From Diplosphaera chodatii (taxonomy: Eukaryota > Chlorophyta > Trebouxiophyceae > Prasiolales > Stichococcaceae): a stretch of 64,000 nucleotides of DNA. The translations under genes and the position numbers were made by a program. Every line of letters starts with the position of its first letter. The first letter of the stretch is position 1. The stretch is taken from assembly GCA_032358165.1 (NCBI GenBank), contig JAALGY010000054.1, forward strand, positions 682,001 to 746,000, in the 5' to 3' direction. The notes below the pieces were generated by a model, which saw only the letters and a program-made list of their open reading frames with translations, made no database searches and was not told the DNA's origin. Positions 10,489 through 22,000 of the stretch are shown here, piece by piece.

Positions 10489-13400
10489 TCACTCAACGCT
10501 GCACAGCCGGTTGCAGCTGAAGCACTGCACGTGTGATGCCGCATGCTTGGTGCTGGTAGCGTGGTCCGCCAGGGCCTGCAGGTGAGGCAGCACTGGATGA
10601 TGCAGCGATCACGTGCATTTCAAGGTGCCTAGGGTGGCCCTGTCCAGAGTTACTCGCGGGCATACATGCAAATGCATATTTCACACTGTGGCACCACCTA
10701 ATTTGGACACTGCGATCCACATGCCAGCAACGATGGACTACGCAGATGCGCAGCTAGCTTCTGCATCACAGCAGATGGTTGGCGCAGGCCCTGACCTGCA
10801 CGGTTAGGAAGGTCCTGCGGCAGTGGTCCTCCCAACAGCGGATTGGTGTGGGCCCCATGCGCCACTCGGTAGGCACACCAAATGCCCTGCCACATGCCTG
10901 CACACAGCAGAGAAGGGTGCAGTCTCCCTATGATATCCAACAATTTCATGAACTCTGAGTGATGCCGGCTGATTTCACAGACAAACGAGTGCAGGTCAAT
11001 GTGCCTGGAAGGCAGAAGCAAACATGTGCTCTGGCGAGAAAGTGAAAGAGCTTTGCACCTCGCACATAGTAGTTGGTTTTGCGGGATTGACGGTTGCGTC
11101 ATGCCAAGCACGCAGCTGGCGGTAGGCATAGCCTGTGAGGACCGCATCCCGTGCAGCATACACAACCTGTGTATCAGGGTACAGCAGTTAAGTGTCAAGC
11201 TTGCACTGTGAATGTGTTCGCTGGGGAAGTACATATCATAATCACAGCAATCCTGGCTTCACAGCCTGTAATCATGTGCAGCTGCCCACAAAATGGCGAG
11301 TTGAACGCTGGTTCTGAGGAACATGCACAAGCACAGTGTGATGTCTGCACATAGCTGCCGCACGCTCAGTACTGGAGTGTCCCAGCCCATCATGATCTCC
11401 TGCAGGAGGAAAGCAGTCGTCCAGTTGCACACACCATGCTGAAGAGGCAACACCACCATGTCTATACATGCAACAACAGATGTCCGGCTGCTTGAAGCCT
11501 GATGTGGCAACGATGCTCGCCGTCGTGGCGCATGCAGCAGGCCGCCGCCTCACCCAGCTGCGCATCGACAGCACGACCAGGCCGAAGCAGTTGGCCGCAA
11601 TGCCAGGAATGTTGACCTGCAGCATGGCTGAAGCAACGCTGTCGCATGTGTTCCTCAGATCTTGTGAGCAAGTACAGGCGCTGAAATGATACTGGCGGGT
11701 GTCAGTGGCGGAATATGTGCCAATGTTTGCATGGGTCTTGGGTCAAGCAGCGTGCATTCACCTGATTGCTGGGGTACCCCAGCTCCCCAAAGACGTCCTG
11801 CACAGTGCGGAACCTTCATATGTGAACGCATGTCCATCAAGAAAGGGATGTCAATCCTGATGTTGCTCGTTGGTAGGGTTCGGAAGATTCCTAACAGAAC
11901 TTCTCACAGCCGGACCTGCAGGTCGATGAAGCGGGAGAAGTCGTCCCGCCCAAAGCCGAAGGATTTGCGCATCTTCTTCTCGTCTGCAGAGCCCCACCCC
12001 AGGCCAACAAAGGTGCGGCCCTTCTTCCTGCAGGATTTCGAGGCTGAAACCACAACTCCTGTTAACCGACTGCTAAGGTGGCATGCCCATGCGCTTTGCA
12101 GCTCACAGTGCGCAGCAGCAAATCAATCCAGTCTGTAACGCAGGTCACCGCAGAAAGGCCTCGAGGGGGCCAGGCATGAAGTCCAGGCCGGTGGTCTGCA
12201 CACAGCACCCGCAGGCATGGCAGCGTGTATCAGCAGGAGTGCAGAGACGAGCCTCATGACAAGGATCAGCCGGAGACACTAAGATCACGTCTGGACGAGC
12301 ACCTTGATGAGCAGCACCACACTTGGGGATGCCAGCTGGACGAGCGCCACCCGGTTGTCCTGGTCCTTGTCAGTGTCCGCCTGCATGGAAGTTCACATAC
12401 CTCAGCACCGCCGTGCTTAGGCACAATGTTCAGCTGCCGTCTTTGCCGCTGTTTCGAACTGGTGAAGGGAGGGCTTCCTCAAGTAGCTGTTGCTAGCGGT
12501 TGCGAAGCAGGGTACCTTCCACTCCAGGTCGATTGCAATGACATCGTCTGGCATCGACAACTGTGGGCCACACACGCCAGAGTGACCATCTGATTGGACG
12601 CTATAGCAATGCACCAAAGTCCAGCATGCTTGTGAAGCTCAGGGCGTGCGGTGTGGGATGCATACATACACCAATGGGTCATGGAGATGGGCCGTGAGGC
12701 CGTTTTGCAGAACCCTTGCAGACTTCATGGGACAAAGGCATTTGCAGCTGCAGATTCTGACCTCCAGCCAGTGCAGGCCGATGTCCAGGTCAGTGGGTGT
12801 GATTGCGACCATCAAATCGTGGCCGGCGTACTGACGGTGAAGGCCGTAGAACATGGCGTGCTGCCGCGGCGGCAGACGGTGGAGCTGCTCCAGGTCCGCA
12901 GCCGTCCTGAAGCGCGGCGGGATGTACGTGATGTCTACATCACACCTGTACGTGTTGAGCACAATAAGACTGCGGATGCGCAACAAAACTGGTGGAAGAC
13001 CCACTGTGCGTTGTCATCATGTTCAGGGGGCTGACACCTCAGCACGGTGGTTGCCGCCTGACAGTGTAGGGTTGCAATGCAACAAAATTTGGAGACCGAT
13101 CTGCATACCAGCGCTTAGTTGTGGCAGCACATTCGTCATCCTGGCAGGCTGCAATGGGGCATGGCGGCAGGACTGGCGGCGCCATTGCAGCAGGCGCGGC
13201 CGCCTGGTGGTCAGCTGTGCAGTCGGGGATGATATCGGCAAGGGGCGCCCTGGCGCAGCCCGCGCAATGGCTTCCCTGTGTCGCCAGCCTGAGACCCTCC
13301 TGCAGGTACATGAATAGAGACGAGCATGCTCAGCTTTCGACGCATCTGCAAGGTGCATGGCATGCTACAATATGGACTGTTGACAGACTGGTGTGACTCC

Positions 13401-14078
13401 TACATAGCATCAGCTCTGAAAAACCTCGGGTGTCAGGGAAGGGACGGTTTTGGTGGCAGGGTAGCTGGCATAAGTTTGCAGATACCTGCACATTGCAAAG
13501 ATTGTGCATGCTACATCCGCGTTTGCACATGGGCCGGGCACAAAAGAACGTATTTACCACCAAGTTGCACAGTTTCAACGTGTGCCGCTGCCATGCATAA
13601 GTGACGCCATGGCTGGTGGTGCGCAGCGCAACAAAATTTGCACAGACATAGCTCACCCGTCATGTGACCAACGCCCAGTGGTTGTGCTGTCGCTCGGGGC
13701 CCACTGCACAAGCCGCTCAGAGTGCAGATTGCTAGCTGCATGAGACCTGCTGTGGGCCCGTGGCATGTCGCTGCTGCGATGACTGCCGCCGTGAGACCGG
13801 TGTGAGTAGTGCCCGCGGCTGGCGCTGCTGTGGTCCCTACTGTGACCTGAATGGTGCTGTTGGCTGCGACCACGTCTGTGGCGGCTGCTGCGCTTGCTTT
13901 GTTCAAAGGTCGGGCTGCGGATGCGCTTGTGCTCATCTGTGCGCCGGCTACGAGTGCGGCTGCGATTGCTCCTTCGGCTGTGCCTATGTCTGGGGCTTGG
14001 GCTGCTTTCACGGCTGCGGCTTGAGTTGTAATTGGACCACTCCGTGCTGCTGCTGTCGCCTTGGCAATCACTGCCCAT
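10489..14078 (-). CDS. DEDDy 3'-5' exonuclease, RS-rich paralogue A
   Basis: Twelve exons sum to about 442 residues: 14078-13657, 12945-12762, 12560-12516, 12380-12303, a short one near 12200-12150, 12027-11916, short ones near 11800 and 11580, 11399-11355, 11166-11059, 10897-10796 and 10575-10489. The first exon is a long Ser/Arg/His-rich domain (SRSRESSPSPRHRHS, RSRTRSRRTDEHK) typical of splicing-associated proteins. The catalytic core has IAIDLEWK (motif I), FVGLGWGSADEKKM (motif II) and YAARDAVLTGYAY (DEDDy motif III). The C-terminus is a zinc-binding module: CEACGRAF, C-x4-C-x12-H-x5-H, then CFSC. It is a clear paralogue of the adjacent plus-strand gene. The family (WRN/EXD2/RRP6-type) degrades RNA or DNA 3' ends; substrate unknown. 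Oddity: after SVRQ at 11355 the expected GT donor is missing, so expression or assembly needs checking. Confidence 0.82.
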
Positions 14079-14552
14079 GCTGTCAACAAACCTGCGTGTC
14101 CAGCATATACATGATTCTTACTTGAAACAAGCAGCAAGCAAGAGACGATGCGACCTTGACTGGCAACGCGCAAAGGCTTGGTCTTGTGGCTAGTCTGTCG
14201 CTACCTACAACTACCGAGTCGGCAACCAGTCAGACTTCGGCGTTGACGGGGCAGCGCCTGCGCCGGCCTCCATTACATATATATACATGAATCACATACA
14301 GGTAGGGTATGACGCGTTGGACCAAGCTGGCTCTCATGTGCAGTGGATCCCACAGCCCGTGCATTGGCTTGTGTTTCGACCTTCCAGCACTGCGATTTTG
14401 CTTCCTGTCTGCCCTCGGTCCCCGCCGTATATTCAGCTCCCGGCGTGCGAAAGTACCAGATGTGCTCTGCCACTTTGTGCCTCAACCTGCGTTGACGCCA
14501 GTCCTCGCCAATCGGAGAACAAAGAGCAGGATCGACACGAGCTGATATCAGT
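14079..14552. promoter_or_regulatory. Divergent intergenic region between the exonuclease paralogues
   Basis: A 474-base gap separates the two opposed ATG codons. It includes an A/T-rich element with TATATATA (about 14278-14285), the best TATA-like sequence in the gap. If the pair arose by inverted duplication, this is the symmetry centre, but no long inverted repeat remains visible. Confidence 0.45.
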
Positions 14553-17500
14553 ATGGATGCCAGCGCCTTGCAGGCACTCTTGCCCCTGGAGACTGCTGCA
14601 CAGCAGACCAGTTCCATGCCGCAGGACTTTGCTGACCCAAGCCTGCAGACCCCGGGCCTCGCCCAGCAGGCACGTCTTCCAAGACCCAGTGCTGTACCGC
14701 CAAAACAGCAGTTGACATTGGTGTGAGCTTCGCCACTGATTTGCCGATTGCCTGACGGTGCGCACTGTTGAACCCTGTTCAAACGATGTTGTCCCTTCAT
14801 GCTGTCCGCAGCCAGCCTCACGGCGCCCAGCATACAACCCACTCGACTTCGCCACTGGTATCAGACGGAGCAGCTCTGCAGGCACCGCCAACAGCGACAG
14901 TAGGCGCACGAGCAATGGTGCTGCCAATGGCACCGGCAGCAAACATCAGGCACTCCCCTCAGCACCCATACGCAGCTCAGCACCAGAAGTACCCAGCAAG
15001 CCCAAGATCGACATAGTATATGTGCGACCAGCACAGCGGACCAGCAGCACAGGCATGCTGACGCGCCGGCCTGCTTCCGCCGCGAGTGGAACAGGCCTTG
15101 CATCTGACAAGGAGCCGCGAAGGCCACCTCCGGGGTTCGATGCTCTGCGGAATGCTCAGCAATGGCACCAGCGCAGCAGCAGCGCTGGCGGATCGACTGG
15201 CGGCCGCAGCAGCGCCCCAGCAGTCGTTGCAGCTCCTGGTAAGGCTGTCGACCACAGGCTTCCTGCTCCCACTGGCACTGCTGCAGCGAAGGCGTGGCAG
15301 AACGTCACCACAGGCAGCAATGGCGGCACAATGCCATCGGCATGGCAGCAGTCTCCAGGCACTCTGGCACCCAAGCCTGCCATGCAACAGTCAAACAAGG
15401 GCCCGCCAGTGCCATACGCCACAGCATCACAGCCAGCTGTCCAGGCAGCAGCCTCTGTGCATGTGCCAGCCTGCAGCAATGAAGCATGCCTAGCGGGCAA
15501 GGGATGCTGGTAAGACGATGCTGCAAGAGGTTTGATCCTGCCTGTTGCACCAGTTGCGTGTTGCACAGTGCACAATGATGACGACGCCATGGCTGCGGAT
15601 GGGACGTGGCGTGTGCTTGACCAGATCTGCCTCCTGGTCTGTGTGCTCACGCTGCACATGTCTCGTTCACAGGTGTAATGTGAGTATAGAGGTGGCCGAC
15701 CCGGGCTTTACTGAGGGGTCGCTGATGGATCTTGGCCGCTTCCGCGGCATGTCCCCCTTCGCCGGGATGCATCGGATGTATGCCGGTGCCTCGGTGCTGG
15801 TGGCCACCAAGCCTGCCGAACTGGCAACTGGCCTGCGCATGCTGGAGGTGCTTCCTCAACGGCTGTTGGGCAGATGTCCAGCAAGGGGTTTGCCAGACAT
15901 TTGTAGGCATGCCAGCACTTTGGACTGCCGCGCACGGATCCAACCTGCCGACAGTCTTTGTGATCATTGATAGCAAGCGTGAGCAAGGTGCTCAGTGTAC
16001 AACTCCATGTAAAACCTCAGCTTGCAAATGGATGTCATGTTCATTTGCAGGAGTCAGCTGTAGACAATGTGTTTGGCATCGACACTGAGTGGAAGGTGTG
16101 CTATGCATGATGCTGATAACCGGACTGGTTCAAATGTCGTGCATCCGCAAATGCCTGCCGCTACCTGACCAAAGCTTGACTGGAAGCAATGGACCAAAGA
16201 TACTGGCTGCAGCCTGACACGGAGGAGGACATGGACAATCGCATTGCACTGCTGCAGGTCATGCAAAGCACACTTGCATCATGTCCATAACTCCTCGTTC
16301 TGCTTCGCACGCTGAATGTCTGCATGTTTCACTGACGGTGATGAGTGTGATGCTCTGCTGCAGCTCGCATCGCCCAAATGCGTGCTGCTGATCAAGGTCA
16401 CGGGGCTGGTGCTGCTGCCACCCGCGCTTGATGCCTTCCTGCGGTAAGCCTGCGCCGCAGCATAGCTGACCATCTTGGCTGCAGCCAATGTTGGGGCAGC
16501 GATATGATCCAGGACGTGCACGATCCAGCAAATGTCAGTCTTGCACCTGCAGGGCGGAGGGCCGCACCTTTGTGGGCCTAGGCTGGTCGTCATCCGATGA
16601 GCGCAAGATGACGCACTCCTTCGGCTTTGGACGCGCCGACTTTGCCCGCTTCATCGACCTTCAGGAGGTGGCTTCACTGCGGAGGCATCATGCTCGACTC
16701 CAATGCAGCTTCGCCCATGCCGCAAGATCGAAACGAGGGGCAAGCTGCAATACCGACTGTTGCAGGTGTTGACGGAACTGGGATACGCTGGCGACCAGGT
16801 CACACTGCAGCTTCTGGCTTTGTTACTGAGCCCATGCACTTGTTGCAGCATACGGGAGGGATTGTTTCTGGACGATAACGCATTGCTGCTACCGCTCTGC
16901 AGGTCAACCTGACCAGTGCCGCCTTCCACTGCTTCGGCCTCATGCTGCCACGCATGCAAGGGGTAGGCCTATGATACCATGAAACCGTTTACGATATTTG
17001 CACAGCACACTGTCCAAGCTCGATCGGACTCCTTAGCACCGCAGGAAACCACATCCAACTGGGAGGCCATCGTCTACACGCCCCGCCAGGTCCCTGCACT
17101 GAGAGCATACACTCCAAAGTCACTCCCCACCTCAACTCCATGCCGTGATTTGAGGCCGACGTGACGCTGCCCAGCCCCCAGCGCAGGTGCTGTACGCTGC
17201 CCGCGACGCACTGGTCACGCTGCACTGCTACCGCCGCCTGCGGCTGTGGCACCACACGCACCACAGCGGCGCCGCAACAGGCGGGGCGTGCAAGGTGCTC
17301 TGAACTCGGACTTTTGAAACCCGAGCAATACTTGTTTCTTGAACTGAACAGAAGCACTGTCACCGTAGTGACAGCGACGCTGCAATTGCCAGTAGTGTGC
17401 AGCGCAGATCAGTGAGTTGTCAGCCATATGTATGGTGCAGGAGTGTGGCCGCGCCTTTGGCATGCACACAGACGAGGGCGCGCAGCGCTTCGTGTGCCTG

Positions 17501-17803
17501 GAGCCCGGCTGCTTCAAGGCCTTCGCCACCTCGCAGGTCAGGATAGCGCAATTCACATGCAAGTCTCGCCCAGCTCCTCAGTGGGTTGGGCAGCGGCGTG
17601 CCCGGCTTGCTGCCTTGAGCACTGGCAGCAGGTATGGAGCTGCGCTGCATTCGCCATGCACATGCCCAGCGCCAATCACTACAGGCAGCCGTGACGACTC
17701 CTCCTGATGCCAGCAGGCGCTGGTGCACCACGGCGACGCCACCCGCCACCGAGTGTCGCATGTGCTGTGCCCGGCATGTGGCCGCATCTCGGCAGCAGCT
17801 TGA
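14553..17803 (+). CDS. DEDDy 3'-5' exonuclease, paralogue B
   Basis: Thirteen exons keep phase and give about 584 residues: 14553-14720, 14812-15509, 15673-15847, 16051-16095, 16213-16257, 16364-16443, 16553-16667, 16766-16798, 16903-16962, 17045-17089, 17187-17294, 17441-17536 and 17717-17803. The first two exons encode a Ser/Ala/Thr/Pro-rich disordered region including RRPPPGFDALRNAQQWHQ. Exon 3 begins CNVSIEVADPGF and leads into the exonuclease fold (SVLVATKPAELATGL). Catalytic motifs are FGIDTEWK, FVGLGWSSSDERKM and YAARDALVTLHCY, so all acidic residues and the DEDDy tyrosine are present. The tail is CKECGRAF, C-x4-C-x12-H-x5-H and CPAC, matching paralogue A spacing. The last exon is 87 bases in both genes. 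Nuclear or RNA-processing use is inferred. Confidence 0.87.
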
Positions 17804-19026
17804 CAAGGAGCGGCGACAGGCCACACAGCAGCGGCACGGTGGTAGCAGAAGCAGTCTGATGCTGGATCAGCGCGGGACGCCCGAGCCGCAGGCGCGAGCA
17901 CGACAAGCTAAAATTGTGACAGCTGTGCCGCGCCGTCTCACCCTGCTGCCGGGTGACAGCCAGCAAACGCAGGCCGGCCACAGCTGTAGTAGTGGAACTT
18001 CAGGTGGTGGGGGACACAGCCTGCAGCAAAGCAGGCACTTGCTGACCGTTACTGTGACGACGACCGTTCGATGGGAGCGAGCTGGTCCAGATGAACGGTC
18101 GGACCCATGAGCTGACGTGTACCAGGACAGTGCAACTGGCAATGGTCATCAAGCATGCATGCATGGGACGTGTGCTTGCTTGGTTCCCACTCTACTACAA
18201 GCGAGTCAGCCTTGTAAGCAAAGGTCACACAGAGGACAAGCGCCAGCCCACACAGAGCCGTAAAGAGAGCCGTGCGCTTGCAGTGTTTTGTTGTCCTGCT
18301 TGCTGACAACTCAAGAGGGCCATCAGCAGTGCGTGGCTTGCCGCCGTGCAATAAAGCCGCGGTTGCCTCACAGCACCAACCAATGTGCGATCGCTGACGC
18401 AGCAGAGGGTCGGCAGCTCCGAACGGTTGGACCAGAGGTGCAGCAGGCATTTCAGCCTTGGCTTGAAGGGCTGGACGGCCTGTGACGGCCAGCATGGCGC
18501 CCCGGCACTGCTCCACCTGCTCCAAAGCATTCACAGCAGCAGCAAGCCTCAGCTTCGTCGTCCTGATCGACTTCTACAGCACCTCGCCAACAACTGCACC
18601 GCAGGCGCGTCGATTTTGCACCGACAACATTGGCTAGGTGTCATGCAAGGGCATATTCATGCACTGGCAAGTTCAGCAGCACCTAGGCTGCCGACAACAG
18701 CAGCCGCATGTTCAGATGAGACAACTGCGAACCGTGCCCTTGTGGCCCAGGCAGCATGGCTGAGCAGGCACTGCAGTACTAGATGTTCCTGTGCACTTGC
18801 GTGCACATCCTGACGAGTGAGCAGGCGTTCTCACCTATATATGGCTGACACAATCGCACCATGCTAGCATGTAAAGGGTTCGGACTGTTGATGATGCGGC
18901 ACACATGCCTCACTGCTGGCATTGGTTACGGGGATGCGCTGCTGCATCACAGCATCATCACCGATGCACTGCAATGCACGAGTGTCAACAGCTTCTCAAG
19001 TGTCGTGCGTATGCCCTCTCCAGCAG
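17804..19026. other. Intergenic region, exonuclease B to LamG protein
   Basis: No firm gene was found. The stretch should contain the 3' UTR of exonuclease B, with a TGTAA at 18214-18218, and the promoter plus missing 5' exon(s) of the LamG gene, which needs a signal peptide not located yet. A minus-strand frame with one hydrophobic segment (18049-18534) is listed separately. Confidence 0.4.
18049..18534 (-). other. Open frame with one predicted membrane segment, doubtful gene
   Basis: The minus strand is open for about 160 codons and encodes one strongly hydrophobic stretch (TALFTALCGLALVLCVTFAY) preceded by basic residues. The frame begins with GTG, not ATG, and an internal ATG exists about 13 codons in. 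No family is recognised and no flanking exons could be matched. It could be a small membrane protein or chance. Confidence 0.2.
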
Positions 19027-22000
19027 GTGGATGGACCAGCCAGCTTGCAGGCAGGCCGCCACCTGCTACAGGCGCCAGGCCCTCTGGCACCTGGCAATGC
19101 AAATGCTGAGCGGGCGGCATCCAACCCGCGAGCTCCTGCTCCAGCGCTCAGCGAGGCAGACAGCTACCGGCCTCCCACCGGCGTCCCGGCAGCCGTGGCA
19201 TACTTCCCTCTGCAGAGTGCGCATTGCATGCAAAACATACGCACCGTCCAGTGCAGGGTATCCTCCTGATGTTCAGCATGAATGTTATGCCCGCCCACCA
19301 GGGATGCTGACTGTTTGCATTGTGATCGCACCTGTTGCAGATGGGACGCTAGTGAGCACGGTGCCAGGAAGCAGCACCCTGGGCACTGTGTTCAACGGCA
19401 CCGACTTCACAGCAGACACGCAGCTGGGCGGCACCGTCCTCAACTGTAGCGCGGTGCGATGGAGACGTGGGCTGCCTTGAGTGCACCTGCCACTGCCTTG
19501 ACACTTTTGCACCGTATCTTTCAGATGCAGCATACCCATCATGATGGGATGCTGCCGCCTGAATAGCCTTGCGTCTGCCCGCGCAGGGCCGGCAGGGCTA
19601 CGCGCAGTTGAGCAATGTCACCTATGGCGCGGCGGGCACCTTTGCCATCAGCTTCTGGGTGAAGCCGACGCAGCTGCTGGGCGGCGGCCTGGCGTACCTG
19701 TACTCCCACAATTCCAGTGCGCCGGGCAGCGAGCCCATCAAGCCCAACCAGGTTCGCAGTTGATGCTCTCGCTGGCATCGTGTTTGCGGTGGTGCCTTCG
19801 TGATTCAGCTCCTGCTCGCACCACAGAGGCACCCGTGAAGAAGGCCAGCGTCATCTCAGGCCCTTGCAGCTGCCCATCAGTGCACCTGCAGCGCCATGCC
19901 CGCAATGCCCAACCACGCCGAGAAGACAGCAACAGCACCACGACTCTGTAATGCATCTTGTGCACTGCCTGGCTGGCTCCATCTGACCTGCTGTGCGAAC
20001 CAACTACTTGTGTGGCACTGTCCGCTGTGCAGATCCAGGTCTATGTGCCGGAAATGACGCACCATTGTGAGTAGCTGCTGCATGCTTTGACATGATCAGC
20101 TTCTTGCTGCCCCGATGCTCAAATGTGTTGCCATTGGTTCACGTTGATATGCAAGATGAAGTGGACGCACTTACCTGCTTTCGTCATGCACAGCATATGG
20201 CATCATTCGAACCATGGTGCGGGACTCCAACGACCTGTACAGCAACGCCAGCACCTTCCTCGACTCCAATGGCAAGGTAGCGCAGCGCAGCTGGGCTGTT
20301 GGTCATTGCATCAGCAGGCAGCGAACGGCATATGCACGGCACACACCATAAGCCTTGGACATGGTGATCGTGGTATGGTGTGGTTGTAGTCAAACGTTCA
20401 GACAACCACGCGTGTGTGTGTTGCAGGTCTCAACATCTAACCCTATCAGTAAGTCTACGGCACAGACGCTGTCGGACGGCAACTGGCACATGTTCACGCT
20501 GACATCCAATGCACGCGGCATCCGTGGGTACAACATCTACCTGGATGGCCGGCTGGTCGGGTCCCTGGACCCCAACCGAACGTACATAAGTGCGCAGAAC
20601 AGAACCTACTCTGCTCCGTGGTGTGAGAGCCCACACAAGTGGTTTTCCACAGACTTGCAAGCCAGAGGCGCATGGGCGCGGAGGCCACAGTTGTGAGTGG
20701 CGGTCATTGTCTGCCACAAACACTCTGCCCTGTCATCAGACTTGGGCTGCCTGAACCTTACATGATGTGCAAGTCAAGTGTTCAACTGCGTCTGCAGACT
20801 CGGAGGGGGCAAAGGTGAACATCACGGCTGGGGACCCGCTGCTCATCCCAGCAACCCAGCCCATCACCCTCTGCGCACGCTCAGACCTGGACCCCGATCG
20901 GTTCTATGCTGGCGCCATTGCCAATCTGGGCATCTACAACACTCAGCTGACAGCTGCGCAGATTGCCAGCCTCTACCGCCAGGTGACTAATACTGTTTGC
21001 TGGGTGCGCTTGAAAGCTGCACACTCGCATCACTGCGGTGAGTGGCTGTAGCTTTGGTTGACGGTTGCAACTGGCGCGACCTGTCCAAGCCACGCAGAGC
21101 TTACCGTCATGATGGTTGAACCTTACTTCGTGTCACCACACATCTGCAGGAGAAACCGAAGGGACCTCAAAACCCGGCAAGCGCTGCAGCTGCTGGGCGC
21201 AACCTGCCAGCACCACTGGCATTCTTCTCTCTGACAGGTGGGCATCTTCAGAATTCTAGCACGCGGTGGGCCCTCTTGCAGCCTTCAGAAGGTTCTGACA
21301 TGTGTGCCAAGGGTAGGCCACACAGCGCAGCTCGAGGTTGGCGTGCTTCTGGTTGCAGATGGGAACACGAGCTCAGCCGACCGGCGCTATAACGGCACGG
21401 CATCGGGCCGGGGTGTCGCCTTTGTACCTGACAACTACCTGGGAGGTGTCACGACTGCACTGGAGTGCAATGCGGTGGGCCATCACTGCTTTACCTGACA
21501 TCGGAAGATTCTGGTGCATGCCCAGCTGGACGATACAGCGCAACCGTTCCACGTGCACAATACATGGTTCGTCTTGTGATATCTGTGCAGAGCGGTAAAG
21601 GTGCACTCCTGCTTGATTCCGTGCCTTATGGGCGCTCCGGCAGCTGGGCTGTCAGCGTGTGGGTCCGCTTCGGCAACCTGTTTGGCCCCGGTGCGGTTGC
21701 CAGCATGCATGTCAGTCAAGGGGCCCTTTGCAAGGCAAGAGCATTTGCAGAGAGAACATGAGGTGATAGGACGATGGTGCCAGTGTAGAGCACATGGCAT
21801 GCACTGGGAACTACCCGGTGCGGCTTCATCAGGGTGCCTGTCTGTGCACCTTCTTGGCCAGCTCATTGCCCATTGCCAGAGCACGCCACATCAACCTGCT
21901 TTCGTGTGCAACGTGCAGGGGCCAACTCCTACTTCTACTCACACTGGAACATAAGCGCAGCCCGCACAGCGGGCACCAGCAATGAGGCTCTGTTTCCCAA

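Noticed and set aside
13760..14125. Cysteine-rich plus-strand frame of 121 codons
   Set aside because: It is the exact antisense of the RS-rich first exon of exonuclease A; complements of Ser/Arg codons read as Cys/Gly/Ala.
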